The notes under the pieces were generated by a model, which saw only the letters and a program-made list of their open reading frames with translations, was not told the DNA's origin and did no database searches. 64,000 nt of DNA from Dirofilaria immitis (lineage: Eukaryota > Nematoda > Chromadorea > Rhabditida > Onchocercidae). Position 1 is the first letter of the stretch; every line of letters starts with the position of its first letter. This document shows positions 1 through 11,200 of the stretch, piece by piece. The position numbers and the translations under genes were made by a program. The DNA lies in the NCBI GenBank assembly GCA_024305405.1, contig JAKNDB010000109.1:6758001-6822000 (forward strand), read 5' to 3'.

Positions 1-271
1 TCAGGACGCAAACAGTACGCTTTCCTTGAAGAAATGTCAATCTAAGACCAATCCCGCTCCACACAATATGTTGGAAATAAATATCAACTTGCCACCCCTG
101 TCGCAATCGCTTATAAATGCGTCAGCAGCATCAGCAAGTAAACGAGTTGCAAAACATTTTAGAGTGCAAAAGTATACTTTTCTTGTCAATTCAAGCAAGA
201 CACAGTGTTATGGAAATGAGCATCTATTTATAATTTCTAGCCACTTGCAGCTTAGCTTATCTGTTTTCTAA
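1..271 (+). CDS. Possible partial exon at window edge
   Basis: A plus-strand frame is open from the first bases of the window to a stop ending at base 271. The window begins TCAG, so base 5 could be the first exon base after an acceptor. The peptide starts DANSTLSLKKCQ and contains LEININLPPLSQSL and an Ala/Ser-rich stretch. Candidate donors are GTAAAC at 138 and GTGCAA at 162; if one is used, the rest of the frame is intron. A short exon candidate after TTTCAG at 430 would encode ATKKRKMGK and then a stop, which could make this the 3' end of a gene convergent with the minus-strand gene ending at 1006. I do not recognise the protein. It may be chance, since the frame is short. Confidence 0.25.
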   Translation, partial: QDANSTLSLKKCQSKTNPAPHNMLEININLPPLSQSLINASAASASKRVAKHFRVQKYTFLVNSSKTQCYGNEHLFIISSHLQLSLSVF

Positions 272-1005
272 ATTCAAAGTTTTATTGCCATATCACAAAA
301 TTGATGAGAGAACGGCCAGAAACTGTCATCTGAACAGAATGATGAATCTGAATGGATTAATTTTATTGAGATAATTTAATCACAATTCCGATTTAACAAT
401 TCTTCGAATAAGTATCAAACCAAAGTTTTCAGGCAACTAAAAAGCGAAAAATGGGAAAGTAATTAATTACCTGTGCGGCAGTAACAGTAAGTGAATCACT
501 ATTCAACCACAATAAATGGAAATGCCTTCGAATATCAGATCACTTCCTAAAATTTACATGGCGTGCTAATGTATTTGCATATAGTCTGAATAACACTATA
601 ATCATGTGCATAAAATATGCTGACATATTAGTAAATGCAATAAACTTTATTCGTTCAGAGTTTATAATTTGCATTATGCATACAGAATCAACTCAAATCA
701 CTAAGTTATTTATCCTGCATTCTTAACCCCTGATAAATTTAAATTAGTCATCTAATACGAAAATTTTATTTCGCATGAGTAATAGTACCGCATTATTGTG
801 ACAAAATTGCATAGATTTTTTTAGTATTTTTGAAAGACATTAAACAGACTATTACAATATTTTGATGACCAAAAGTCTCTCTGAAACTTTTTCTAGATCT
901 AGAACTTGGTTTCCAGTAATAAAAAAATCACAGGTTTTCTTAAAAGCCTCGGAATGGAATAGAATCGTATTTAAAAAAGCGGATAGCCGCGGAAAGAAAA
1001 GCATA

Positions 1006-3274
1006 CTACACAGTAGTTTCAGGTGTTGAAGCCAACTTATACTTTCTATAAATTAGTGTTATATTATTGCTCTTTTCACTCTTTTCTTCAGATCGAACAT
1101 GAAATAAAGAATGATTTTTGTCTTCTTTTTCCAACGAGAATTCATCTGCCAAATTTCCAACACTACGTGAGAGTGTAGTTGTCGATCCTCGTTTAGTTAA
1201 CATTTCATAGTTCTTTCTCTTGAATTATTTCCAAATTTGACACATTTTAAATTGAAAATTTTTGAAATTTACGGGTAGAATTGTGTAAAATGATAGTTTT
1301 GAGATATGAATTATTTTAAATGTTCTTCGGAGCTTATATATCAATTGAGTTATCTTTTTAGAGTATGAAAATTTGATACAAATATTCAAATTTCAAATTC
1401 TTTACCTGTCCTGATTCTAGCATCCTTAGTTGTAGATTAGTTTGCTCACCATACCTATTGGCAGTATGCGATGTACTCAATCCCTCTGTTTCTTCTGCAT
1501 GCCAGTAAAGATCATCTAAAAACATTATATTTCTTGCTTTGATCCTTATTCGGAACTAATGTTTGGAAATTTTAGCAGCAGATTGCATATTAAATCTACT
1601 GACGATAATTTTGAATTCAAATTATCAATGAATCTCAGATTTAAAAATTCAAATTACTACAAATGCACTTAAAATATTTATCCTAACTGTGAAAAAAAAA
1701 AAAACACTAAAAACTTTTAAATGCCATTGGACAAGTGAAAAATTGAAATTCCCATATAAGAAAACACTTTCCTAGTTAAAATTTGAAAAATATTTCGCCT
1801 ACGTATCTTAGATACAGGAGGACTTTCTCGTTTTAGATCCAAGAAAACTGAGAAACGAAGTATTCCGGAAAACAGCAAAATGCATGAATAAATACAAATG
1901 AAAAGATGTGATCACTATAAAAGTGACATCAATTACACAGAATTTTAAACGATGAATACGAATTCAAAATACATATTCAATGATAAGAATGATAGATTTG
2001 TAAGAGATTTGTAAATATTTTTGGTGAGTTTTAAATTACAATTTGTGATAATTTCACAGCTAGAATTTTTAATACAAATGCCCTTGAAATATGTTATGGC
2101 TAAAATTCCTGAGCCAGTGAAAAAGAGAATAACAGCAAAATTTCAGGTCGAACAAAGTTCCTGGAAAGTTGAAGTATAACCTTTTTGACACCAGGATAAC
2201 CAACCCAGTCAGCGTTTACAGCTAACAGCTTATCCAAATTATGATAATCGGGAGATTGCGACGAGCAAAAATGTGCGTGCCTGTATTGTTGTTTTGGCAC
2301 CTGCAGCAACAACCAGTAAAGAATTAAGAAAAGTTTCTAGATCCACTTTTTTTCTGATGCAAAGTTTATTGATCCATTAGAACTACAGGGATTCTTAGTA
2401 TCCATCTGAATCTTGTTATCTGAACTAGATGATCTGTATTAGTAATAACAGAAATAAAATTACATTTAAACATACCGTCATATCATTGTTGGTTTCAACT
2501 AAACAATGTTTGTTTTGTATTAAAAATGGCAGAGTTTTTTGTAATTGTGACAATGAATGTGGGGTGTTAATAAGTTTTTTAGTTAATGTACATCCAGGTA
2601 GGGAACCTGAGGGATACCAAATTGGGCTTGAGTCGAATGCAAATGACTGCATCTCGTCCTGTAAAAATAAAAATTTGGAAAAAATTGAAATAATTTAAAT
2701 GTTACTCGGCACTTGAGAAAACTTGAATCATGGAACATGAGCTTGAAACTTGAAAAATTATTTTCAAGTATGAACAGTAAATTTCTCTAATCATTATATA
2801 AATTGATGACTTTATCGCTTTAAATTCAACCAAAGATATCGACATCCAATAAAGAATGATGGGATTTGCCTTTTTATGCTTAATTTCATTCTTTTCCCCT
2901 TTTCTGAATAAATTTCGCAATATTGCAGAGCATTTTTCTCTTAAATTTGCAACGCCGGTTGAAGCATTCAGCAGTGAAGCTATCAATCAAAAGAGTGAAA
3001 CACATATGAATCAAATTTGAATAAAAAATGGAACTTGAATTATCGCTTCAAAATTTTACAAAATAACTCAAAAACAACCTCTAGAGAATGGACACGAAGT
3101 GCTTTGAGGCCATCTTCTTCAGTGACAGCAAGTGTCTGCTTTGTAGACACAAAACTAAGTTTCGGATGTTTTAAACAATTTCCAAAGGAAGCAGTGGTAT
3201 TGCCTGTCGATATATTTAATGAACTGGTTGATTTACATATGTTCTGCGGTTTTATTCGCTTGGAATTTTGCAAA
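1006..3274 (-). CDS. Unrecognised multi-exon gene with PDZ-ligand-like C-terminus
   Basis: Five minus-strand exons join with matching phases: 3274-3079, 2658-2476, 2300-2192, 1515-1406 and 1218-1006 (stop TAG at 1008-1006). Together they encode about 270 residues; the 5' end is missing, because the first exon enters in phase 2 and no ATG exon was identified. Junctions read HSLE/DEMQSF, NNDMT/VPKQQ, VGYP-D-DLYWHAEE and LESGQ/RKNYE. The peptide is rich in Ser, Thr, Lys and Gln with no visible membrane segment or catalytic motif, so it is probably largely disordered. The C-terminus TPETTV fits a class I PDZ ligand (S/T-x-V). The gene lies downstream of the NMNAT gene on the same strand, about 0.76 kb from its stop, so co-transcription is possible but unsupported. 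The donor after 3079 (GAG/GTTGTT) is the weakest junction. An open frame at 2985-2702 could be an extra or alternative exon but does not fit in phase. I do not recognise the family. Confidence 0.55.
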
Positions 3275-4027
3275 CTATAATCAAATAAAGGAATTCGCGA
3301 AACCAAAAAAATATGGACTGGAAACTTCGCATTACGGCAGCTTCTTATTATTCTCGAATACTAAAAGAGTAATAAACAACTAATAAGTTGGAAAATTATT
3401 TCCTCAAATTAAAATACAGAATCATGAGTTTTTTCTTGCATTTCAATCTGAATCCAGTGCCAACTCCATGTTCTTTTTAATAACATTAATCTCTCTCTCC
3501 ATGCAGTCCTCTTCTTTATTAACCACTTATTATTATTCGATTCTTAGCAACTCTCTATATCAATTGTATTACCGACCAGTACCATATTTTCAGATACTTC
3601 ATACTTTTACTTCAGAAATTTTATCACACAGATTACAGTCCATTTTAATTTTCTCATTTCCCATTACCCTACTATTTCGTAACCTCAGCCAGTATTAGAA
3701 CCAGTTAAATATATCAACTGTTAATAAAGTTAATAGTGACCATCTCCAAAAGCATTCAACTATCTTGAAATTGGCATCTCTAAAAAAACTGTCGAGTTTT
3801 CAATTTGAGAAAAACCAGTTTCAGTTTACTTTGCAGATATCTGCATCATTATTTTGGCTGTTAATTCTTGATAACCATTCCCTTATTAGAAGCTCTAAAA
3901 GTTTTTAGATTCCTCAAGAATTCTAATTTTTCAAAGTATTCATTTACTCATTTTTCTTAATCCAAAAAATGAACCTAATAGCCAGTTTCATACATCAAAA
4001 ACATCTCTTCATTCTTCTTTTTCATAT

Positions 4028-4033
4028 TTTATT
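4028..4033 (-). promoter_or_regulatory. Poly(A) signal overlapping the NMNAT stop codon
   Basis: On the minus strand the stop codon runs straight into TAATAAA, so the hexamer AATAAA shares its first two bases with the TAA stop. If used, the NMNAT 3' UTR would be only some 15-25 bases. The hexamer is seen directly; its use is inferred. Confidence 0.5.
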
Positions 4034-5977
4034 ATAAATTCAAAGCTAACATAGTTGGTAGTGATTTGGCTCCATACAGCGAATTGTCCTCAATGTACTG
4101 AATAATCTCATCACTTGTACAGTACCGTATCGATTCTTTTCGCCGAATCGCTGTTCTGAAAGTATCTTTACAATTACTAACTAATTTTTTAAACACTAAG
4201 CAGTTAATATTTGTGCCTAAAATAAGTTAGCAGTTATATCCGAAATGATCTAGAGAATTAAATAAACTGAAATAGTGGCTGAAATTACCAGTAATAAAAA
4301 GAAATATTCGCACCTCAAACGTGTCGAACTGATATCATTTGGACAAGTTTCATCTTCAATTACAAATATATTTTTCTGAAAAGTCAGAATAAGAAAAATA
4401 TTGTGTTTTTCACCATATATTTCCATATGCTGAAAAGCTAGCTGTCTATGAAGTTTTAAGACATGAATACCTGGTATGTATGAAGCACATCTGCAAGATA
4501 GATGGCGCTAACAGGATCAGTGTTTGCTCGCATAACTACAACCACACCAAAATCTCGAACAACTTCTTCGATCTGAATTTCAATTTAAGTACATTGAAAT
4601 TCAAGATTTACTTCTTTTTTATTTAAAATTTACTGCTCATCTATTATTTTGGAAAAGCATGGTAGGAAAACATTTTGAAAAAGCATTCAATAATTTAGTG
4701 TACTGCGTCTTTTAAACATATTATCTTTTTCTTTTTTTAAAAGGATATTTTATCTCATTTAAAAAATAAAATTCATAGTTTCATACTGTAACGACATCGT
4801 CTCATTGAAAATGAGAAAGTAAGTAAACCTGCTTAGTATCCCATAACATGACGTCAGAAACGACCAATTTTGTAATGCTTTCGATAACATCACCACCACA
4901 GAGCAGTAATAATCGTACTCTGTAGTTTTCATTACTATATTTGTGATTAAGTATTTCCTTGAAATGATGTAATACATGAATTGTCCTTATCCATTCACCC
5001 TGTGAACATTCCCATCCATCTGCTCTGTAATAACTTCCAAAAATATTACCTAATATATTTTTTTCTCGAACCAACTTTTGAACATTTGCACTATACTGAT
5101 TGCAGAAACGAATTTAAAGTTAAACTGTAAAGTTAATTTGGTTTTACGCACTTATATTTTTCATCTAAGGTAATGGATAAAGTTGCATACCTGATCCAGG
5201 ATGATGATTTGACTGCTAATTCTACCATTTTCAACCTGTGTTTAGCCGGTGCCATATCAGATTGACCAAGACTATCTGCTACGGGACTCATAATACCTTC
5301 AATGACCTCCCATCCATGTATTTTCTTCAGATAGTCGCGTGCGCGCTCTATAGCACTTTTTAAAAATTTCCCACAAATGACAAAGAGCTTTCTCAGTAAT
5401 CTAGATCAAATGAAAATTCCATTTCTTTTTTTCTTTTAAATGAGAAAATCTGCTTTATATTCCTCTTCTTATTCCCTCTCAAAAAAAGGAAGAACTGTTA
5501 CTTAATTTCTCAAGAAAAGTGTAAAGAAGACCATTAAAAGAAACTGAATAAACTACTGCAACCAAATAAGTTTGTTATTTTCGAGTGAAGTCAGCGAAAA
5601 AAAAGTGTAGCTGAAAGGACCAATTTAGTAGAATAATTAAAGTGAAATTTTAAGGATTCTTTTGGCAATCAATATTTAATTGTTAATTAAGCTTTTCGCA
5701 GTGTTACGCAAAATGGATGTCCCCGGTAATGTTTGCAAAGATACTTTAATCCGACTTTAATCTGAGCCGCCTACTAATAGAATTTCAAAATACTTCTCCA
5801 AGCAGAATTTTCAAATGATTAAATAACTTTTTTTTTTTTATAAATAATTAGCACAATAAAATGCTTACCAAACATTCGAAGGTGCATATAAGTTGGTGGA
5901 TTAAACGTGCCGCATGAAAGCAATGCTATTCGTCTGAAAGTTACTTGAGATGTGATAACGCCCGAAGTCTTTTCCAT
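4032..5977 (-). CDS. nmnat: Nicotinamide/nicotinate mononucleotide adenylyltransferase (NMNAT)
   Basis: NMNAT joins NMN or NaMN to ATP to give NAD or NaAD, the last shared step of NAD synthesis. Six minus-strand exons connect with consistent phases: 5977-5869, 5347-5191, 5024-4829, 4572-4471, 4375-4314 and 4155-4032. They give 249 residues, close to animal NMNATs (human NMNAT1 is 279). The nucleotidyltransferase signature CGTFNPPTYMHLRMFE sits at residues 22-37 and matches the human GSFNPxTxMH segment. LLLLCGGDVIES near residues 127-138 matches human KLLCGADLLES, and the ATP-binding DISSTRLR is at 202-209, as ISSTKIR in human. The C-terminal part (SIRYCTSDEIIQYIEDNSLY) matches the family's closing helix. 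The first ATG is chosen because an in-frame TGA lies just upstream. The human-type insertion between the conserved blocks, which carries the nuclear localisation signal in NMNAT1, is absent, so localisation cannot be read. No broken frame was seen. Confidence 0.96.
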
Positions 5978-7499
5978 CAAATGCTCCAAGCATCACATCA
6001 CTGCTGCGAGTTATATTACTTTCTTTGCAATAAAAAATTTTATGTTGAATCAATTTAGCTTTCACCTCTATATGGCTTTTCTCATAATCGTCTTCTACAA
6101 AAATTTGAAGAGCTTACTTTAGCGTACATGCATGAATGCATATGTTCACGTCATTTTGAATAGTTATGGAAGAGTAACGAAGACCTAACGGTGTTTAAAA
6201 CACAGTCACTCTATAAATACTATTAAGTGACAGAATATAAGTAATGCAGCTGCTCTCATGAAACAAGAAGGTATCAATTGTAACACGTGTTTCTAAGAAA
6301 ATATCTATTTAAAATTCAAACAGCAGAAGAATTTTTATGATATATTAGTAAAAGGCGGAAAAAAGAAAAGACCACTGATATAATTTTGACTATAAATATC
6401 AATTAAATTTGAGAAATGCAAAGGCCTTGATAGCTTGACAAAAGCTTTGAAGTATGCATGCATCGCAACTTGTTCTAAAGGTGATACTATTAAGCTGAAA
6501 CACTGCAAAACAATGTATTTCAGAAATGACTCCTCTTACACCCAAAAATTCAAATGACTGCACATTTAAAGGATATGAGACTGTGCTTCAATCTAAAGAT
6601 AATAGTACTAAGAAGTATTATTTCCATAAATAATGCCAATTAAAATAAAATGATTAGATTCCTAGCCAACCAGTACGTCCTGTTCAATTTTTTTTTTTGG
6701 TTTATTTAAATTTTAATACAAATTAACTTTTGATGACGAATGAAAGACTTTTTTGAATAATAAAAATGAAGACTTCTATTATTCAGCCTTGAAATTTTTA
6801 CTGGAAAAACATAAATTTCTTTAGGATCAAATTTCATCCATTTCCAATGTTTGTCTCATTCAGTAAAAAAAAAAAATTAAAAAACGATATGTTGTGGCAT
6901 CTCAGTGAATGGATCGGTTTATAGATGACCGATAAAAATATGTAAAAATATTATGATTTCAATCATTTAAATCCAAGAAAATAATTCAAATCATTTCTAA
7001 TCAATTTACAGAATTTTATTACCTTTCAAATTCAACATTGGCCATTTTTATCCGAAGTCAGACAATAAAGTATCATTTAAAACAAGGAAATTATCAAGGA
7101 AACAAGGAAAATTCGTTTTAAATTCTAAAGTTTAGGAAATTTTCTAAATTAGCAAAAGATCGAAGCTAGTCATTGAATTAAATAAAGGATAGTATTTTCA
7201 GCAAGAGCAAGGCTATATATGTGTTATTGCTGTGCTCGTTTTTTTCTTCGGATAGCAATTTCATCACAAACAAAATGAATTTGCTATTTTGCATAAATGA
7301 GGTAATTGAAAACAAGGAAGCATAAAAATCGAATAATGTAGTGATTCTTTTCAATATCTTTGAACTTTTCCTTTTTAATAAATGTTATTTATTAAAAAAG
7401 AGCGAGCTGATATTATAAAATTTTCAGGGTTTTATCAAATTGTCAACAATTTTTAACAGCATATTTCCTATCTTCATAAATAACTGCGAGAAAGTGGTA
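5978..7499. other. Gene-poor spacer upstream of NMNAT
   Basis: This holds the presumed minus-strand promoter and 5' UTR of the NMNAT gene. A CTCGCAG/CAG motif about 30 bases upstream of the NMNAT ATG on the minus strand could be a spliced-leader acceptor, but it lacks a pyrimidine tract. The rest is AT-rich with short poly-A and poly-T runs. I see no exon with convincing splice sites. Confidence 0.4.
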
Positions 7500-10400
7500 G
7501 AGGGAACGTAGAAAGAATGTGAATTATGCCCTCTATCCTAGGATTCGCATTACTTACTAAGTAGAACGAGTGCAACTCCATGCAAGAATTTTTTTGTGTG
7601 AGAGATGATGCTGGAGAAATGAATATGCATTTAGCAACCTCCTATCAAAAAATTCGAATAATTTGGTCATCATTCAAGTCAGTCTGAGTAAGTGGTGCAG
7701 AATGCTGAACTGCGACTATTGGAAAACAACGATGTAGCAAGCCACAACGTAGCACAGACGAAGTCATGAGATGCTGTTATAGATCAGGATTAATCTGTCG
7801 TATATCATCTGGAACGAAAAATATAACGAAAAAAATATAAACGAACTAGCATTTTTCATCTTGCAACTCAAAGGTTTAAAAAGAACTGAGTGATGCGAGT
7901 ACGGGAAAGAGTTGTAGACAATTTGCAAGTATGTGCTATAAGATGAGGGACTCAAAAATGAAAAGTTGGAAAGCGATGAGATGCAGAAATCGGAATAGTA
8001 AAAGAGATTGATGGAAATAAGAAAAAGAGTGCTGAAGATAGCCAAAATTCAATTAATATGCGATGTTCATGTGAAGCTAAAACAAGAATAGTTGGCGATC
8101 CAGGTGGGAACTGTAATATATCAAGAACAGCGAAAAGAAATTGAAGTCATAGGTAAGTAGGAAAAGTTACTCTATTTGATGATGATATCGAAGCAGGATG
8201 AACTTTATTAATTATGGAAACAATAAGAAGTTTTAAAATTCTTTATGCTTTGAGGAGATGTTGGTCACTTTTTAATTCTGTGGAATACTGAAAATATCGA
8301 GAAAATTTTCTCTCTTTCACTTATGGGGAGTGGAAATAAGTTGGCATCTACTAATACACAATACAATATAAATATATTGTTAATATAATTGAAGTAACAT
8401 CAGTAATTGAAATATCGCTGGAAAATCGCTCATGAAGAACAATGATAACGAAAGCAATATCTCGAACGAATAACAAATTCCTTCATAATGAAGATGTTTA
8501 AAAACATTCTCTTCGTTGTATAAGCATGGCTATCTAATGGGAAAATATTTTAAACATTGCAATAGGCCTTGTTATAAATATCGAAAATATTTATATGTGA
8601 ATTAGCTTACGGCATTTTACTGTCGAAAATAATCTTGGTAATAAGAAACAAAGGCGAAAATTAGGTAAATGATTTATTACATTAGATGTCGTAACATTCG
8701 TTTATATTAGATGATGAGTCATATAAAATATAAAATATTTCGTTTATTCTGACAGGAGACAAAATATCGAGTTGGAACAAAAACACCTGCAAAAATTTTG
8801 AAGGCGATGAAAGAATAATTACCGTGGCGAAAAGAATCAGAAAATATGAGGTGTGGTAACTGAAAGCAAGCAGAGCAAAGTTCTGAAATAATTAACAGTG
8901 ATACAAAAACTTTTAAATGCGAATACGATATATCATTAAAAAAAAAAAACTATTTTGATGAGATCTTTGACAGTGCTTAAAATACAGAAAATGTGGGACA
9001 AAAGTAATGAAGATATGCTCAAAATAATATGACCAGGCAAAATATGTAGATTTTACTCAGATAATTTTAAAGATAAAAGCCTAAGAATATCAGAAAAGTT
9101 CAACGCTGTGCTATAAACAATCGTCATAGGCGAATGGATGATAAGTGAAGAACAGTTCTGCTTTTTTCTTTTTATTTGTTTGTTTTTAAAATGAAAATTC
9201 CGATACAATCCAGTGATTTGCTCACTAATGATATTTGAAATTTTTTTTTAAACAAATATATCGCCAGTACCAATACAAAATTATTTTGTTTCGGAAACTT
9301 TATTTGCAGAATAGAAGAAATTATCAGTCAACTATCATTTGAAAGAATGATAACGAAAAACTTTGCAAGGAGAAAGACAAACTCGTTTGTTTCTTGAGCT
9401 TATAAAAAAAGATGGGATCCTATCGTAAACACAGATCCACTAAAACTGCAATTTTTCGGGGTATTTAGCAACATTAGTTGGGTTAATTTGGGAAAGAGTC
9501 CAAAGGCTGATAGTACTGAATTTCAGTACTGAATTGGAAACATCAACACTCGACGAGAAATGTTTCAAGAAGCTCTTTCCAGTCTTACTATTTATGATTG
9601 CAATGATGATTCTTGCCAGAATGTGAAATAATTATTAAATATAAAAATAAAATCGGTTATCCTCAATAGGACTTGAAATTACAAGAAAAAAATCGGATAT
9701 AACAGATAGAATTCGTAATGAAGAAGTCAGGGAGAAAATAAAGGAAGATATCGGATGGAAACATTGCTCAAGAAATAGATGTGGGAATTACTTCAGACTT
9801 AATAACGCACAATGCATTTGCAACAGGAAAAGGATGATTTATTTCAGAAAAAGTAGGAAGAAAAGAAAAATGAATGTAAATGATCTTTGGGCAATGTATT
9901 ACAAAAAGTAATTTGGTAGTGCGAATTTTACTTATAATGAACTAAATGAATTTGATGAAAAACAAGAAACATACAGCGATTGTACACTACATCTTTATAT
10001 CGATCAGCCGCGTTTACCAATTAGCATTATAGCAGACTGTTGAAAACAAGCAGACACGTCTTAATCGCAAGGAAACCCTGACTAAATAATGAAAACAAAA
10101 GCCAAGATAGACTATTTAGCGGAAGGACAAATTTAAAAGAAATTGCCATATGGATGATGATGGTATTTAGAAACTGCTGATGGAACAATAGCGAAAGGAA
10201 CAAACTGATTGTAGATAGGATATGAGGACCCTGGAAAAATCAAATCAGTAGACCGATGTCGACATAAGATCAGGAGTTACATAAAAACTATACGAAAGAA
10301 AACAAAGTGGGAAAACCATCGACTAATGGCAAATGCAAGTTATGATAAGGATAGGGAAGTCGACATATTCTTATAACGAAATTGCATGACATATCAGACC

Positions 10401-11200
10401 GATATATATTTGGACACTGGACAATGACTGTTCCTAGATTGTTCCATAATATTTTTATTGATTATTCATTTTATATGCTCACTGAATTTTCGAATCATCT
10501 GTTGAAATATGAGTGCTGATGCAAATATATTATACTTCAGTTTTTTCCCGGAAGTGTTTATGCAGTAAGCTGAATAAGCTGAATGGCACGTCTTTGATCT
10601 CCCTCTCACAGCTTTATCACTTCCAAATGATTCCACATTACATCTTGCCTTCAAATGTTTAATCCTGAAAATTTTCTGATAGGCTTTAACCTCATTAGCT
10701 ATATAAATAGTGCCCCAAATAAACAGGAACTTATGCCATGTGGGGAGTTATTTAATTGAATTTTAAGTAAAGAATATGTGAAGAAAGCGGGGAGTTCTGG
10801 ACATAAAAATTTGGGATAATTATGAGACAAAAATGCTTCCAAAACTTTACGGAACATCAAAAAGGCTTAAATGTTTCTCAAATATTCTTTAGCATTTCTT
10901 CTCTCAGTACTTTTATTATTGAAATTAGTTTTTTAACCATACAAACAATTATATGGAAATTAAACATAGAATAAACGACAGCAGAATAATTTAATCTAAA
11001 AATCCAGATAAAGGATAGGAAAAGAAAAGAGTATCTGATAGGCACTAAAAATTTAAAAGGGAGAAAATCGGTTCGTATTAGGAAATATGAATAACAAGAA
11101 TAGAATCCAAAGACAGAAATGAAATTAAATTAGAGTTTGGACGAGGAGTAAACAGATTGAATCGATTTTGAATAATTAAGATTAATCAACAACCCTTCAG
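7500..11200. other. Purine-biased stretch without a supported gene
   Basis: The plus strand is markedly rich in A and G here (many GAAGA, GGAAA and GATGA strings), unlike the flanking DNA. Short plus-strand peptide-like runs are broken by frequent stops. A decayed transposable element or pseudogene would look like this, but I could not recognise a reverse transcriptase, integrase or transposase motif in any frame, so no family is assigned. Part of the interval (8677-8754) is one copy of a dispersed repeat. Confidence 0.3.
8677..8754 (+). repeat. Dispersed repeat, copy A
   Basis: This segment is similar over its whole length to 19721-19797 in the same orientation. Shared blocks include TCGTAACATTCGTTTAT and AAAATATTTCG, and both end in ATTCTGACA. 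Roughly four in five positions match, with one gap, and weaker similarity extends about 40 bases to the left. It is probably a diverged copy of an interspersed element; ends and family are unknown. Confidence 0.7.

Noticed and set aside
2702..2986. 94-codon minus-strand frame with LLNASTGVANLREKCSAILR
   Set aside because: The peptide looks plausible, but its acceptor needs phase 1 while the neighbouring exons both need phase 0, and they join directly without it. Kept only as a possible alternative exon.
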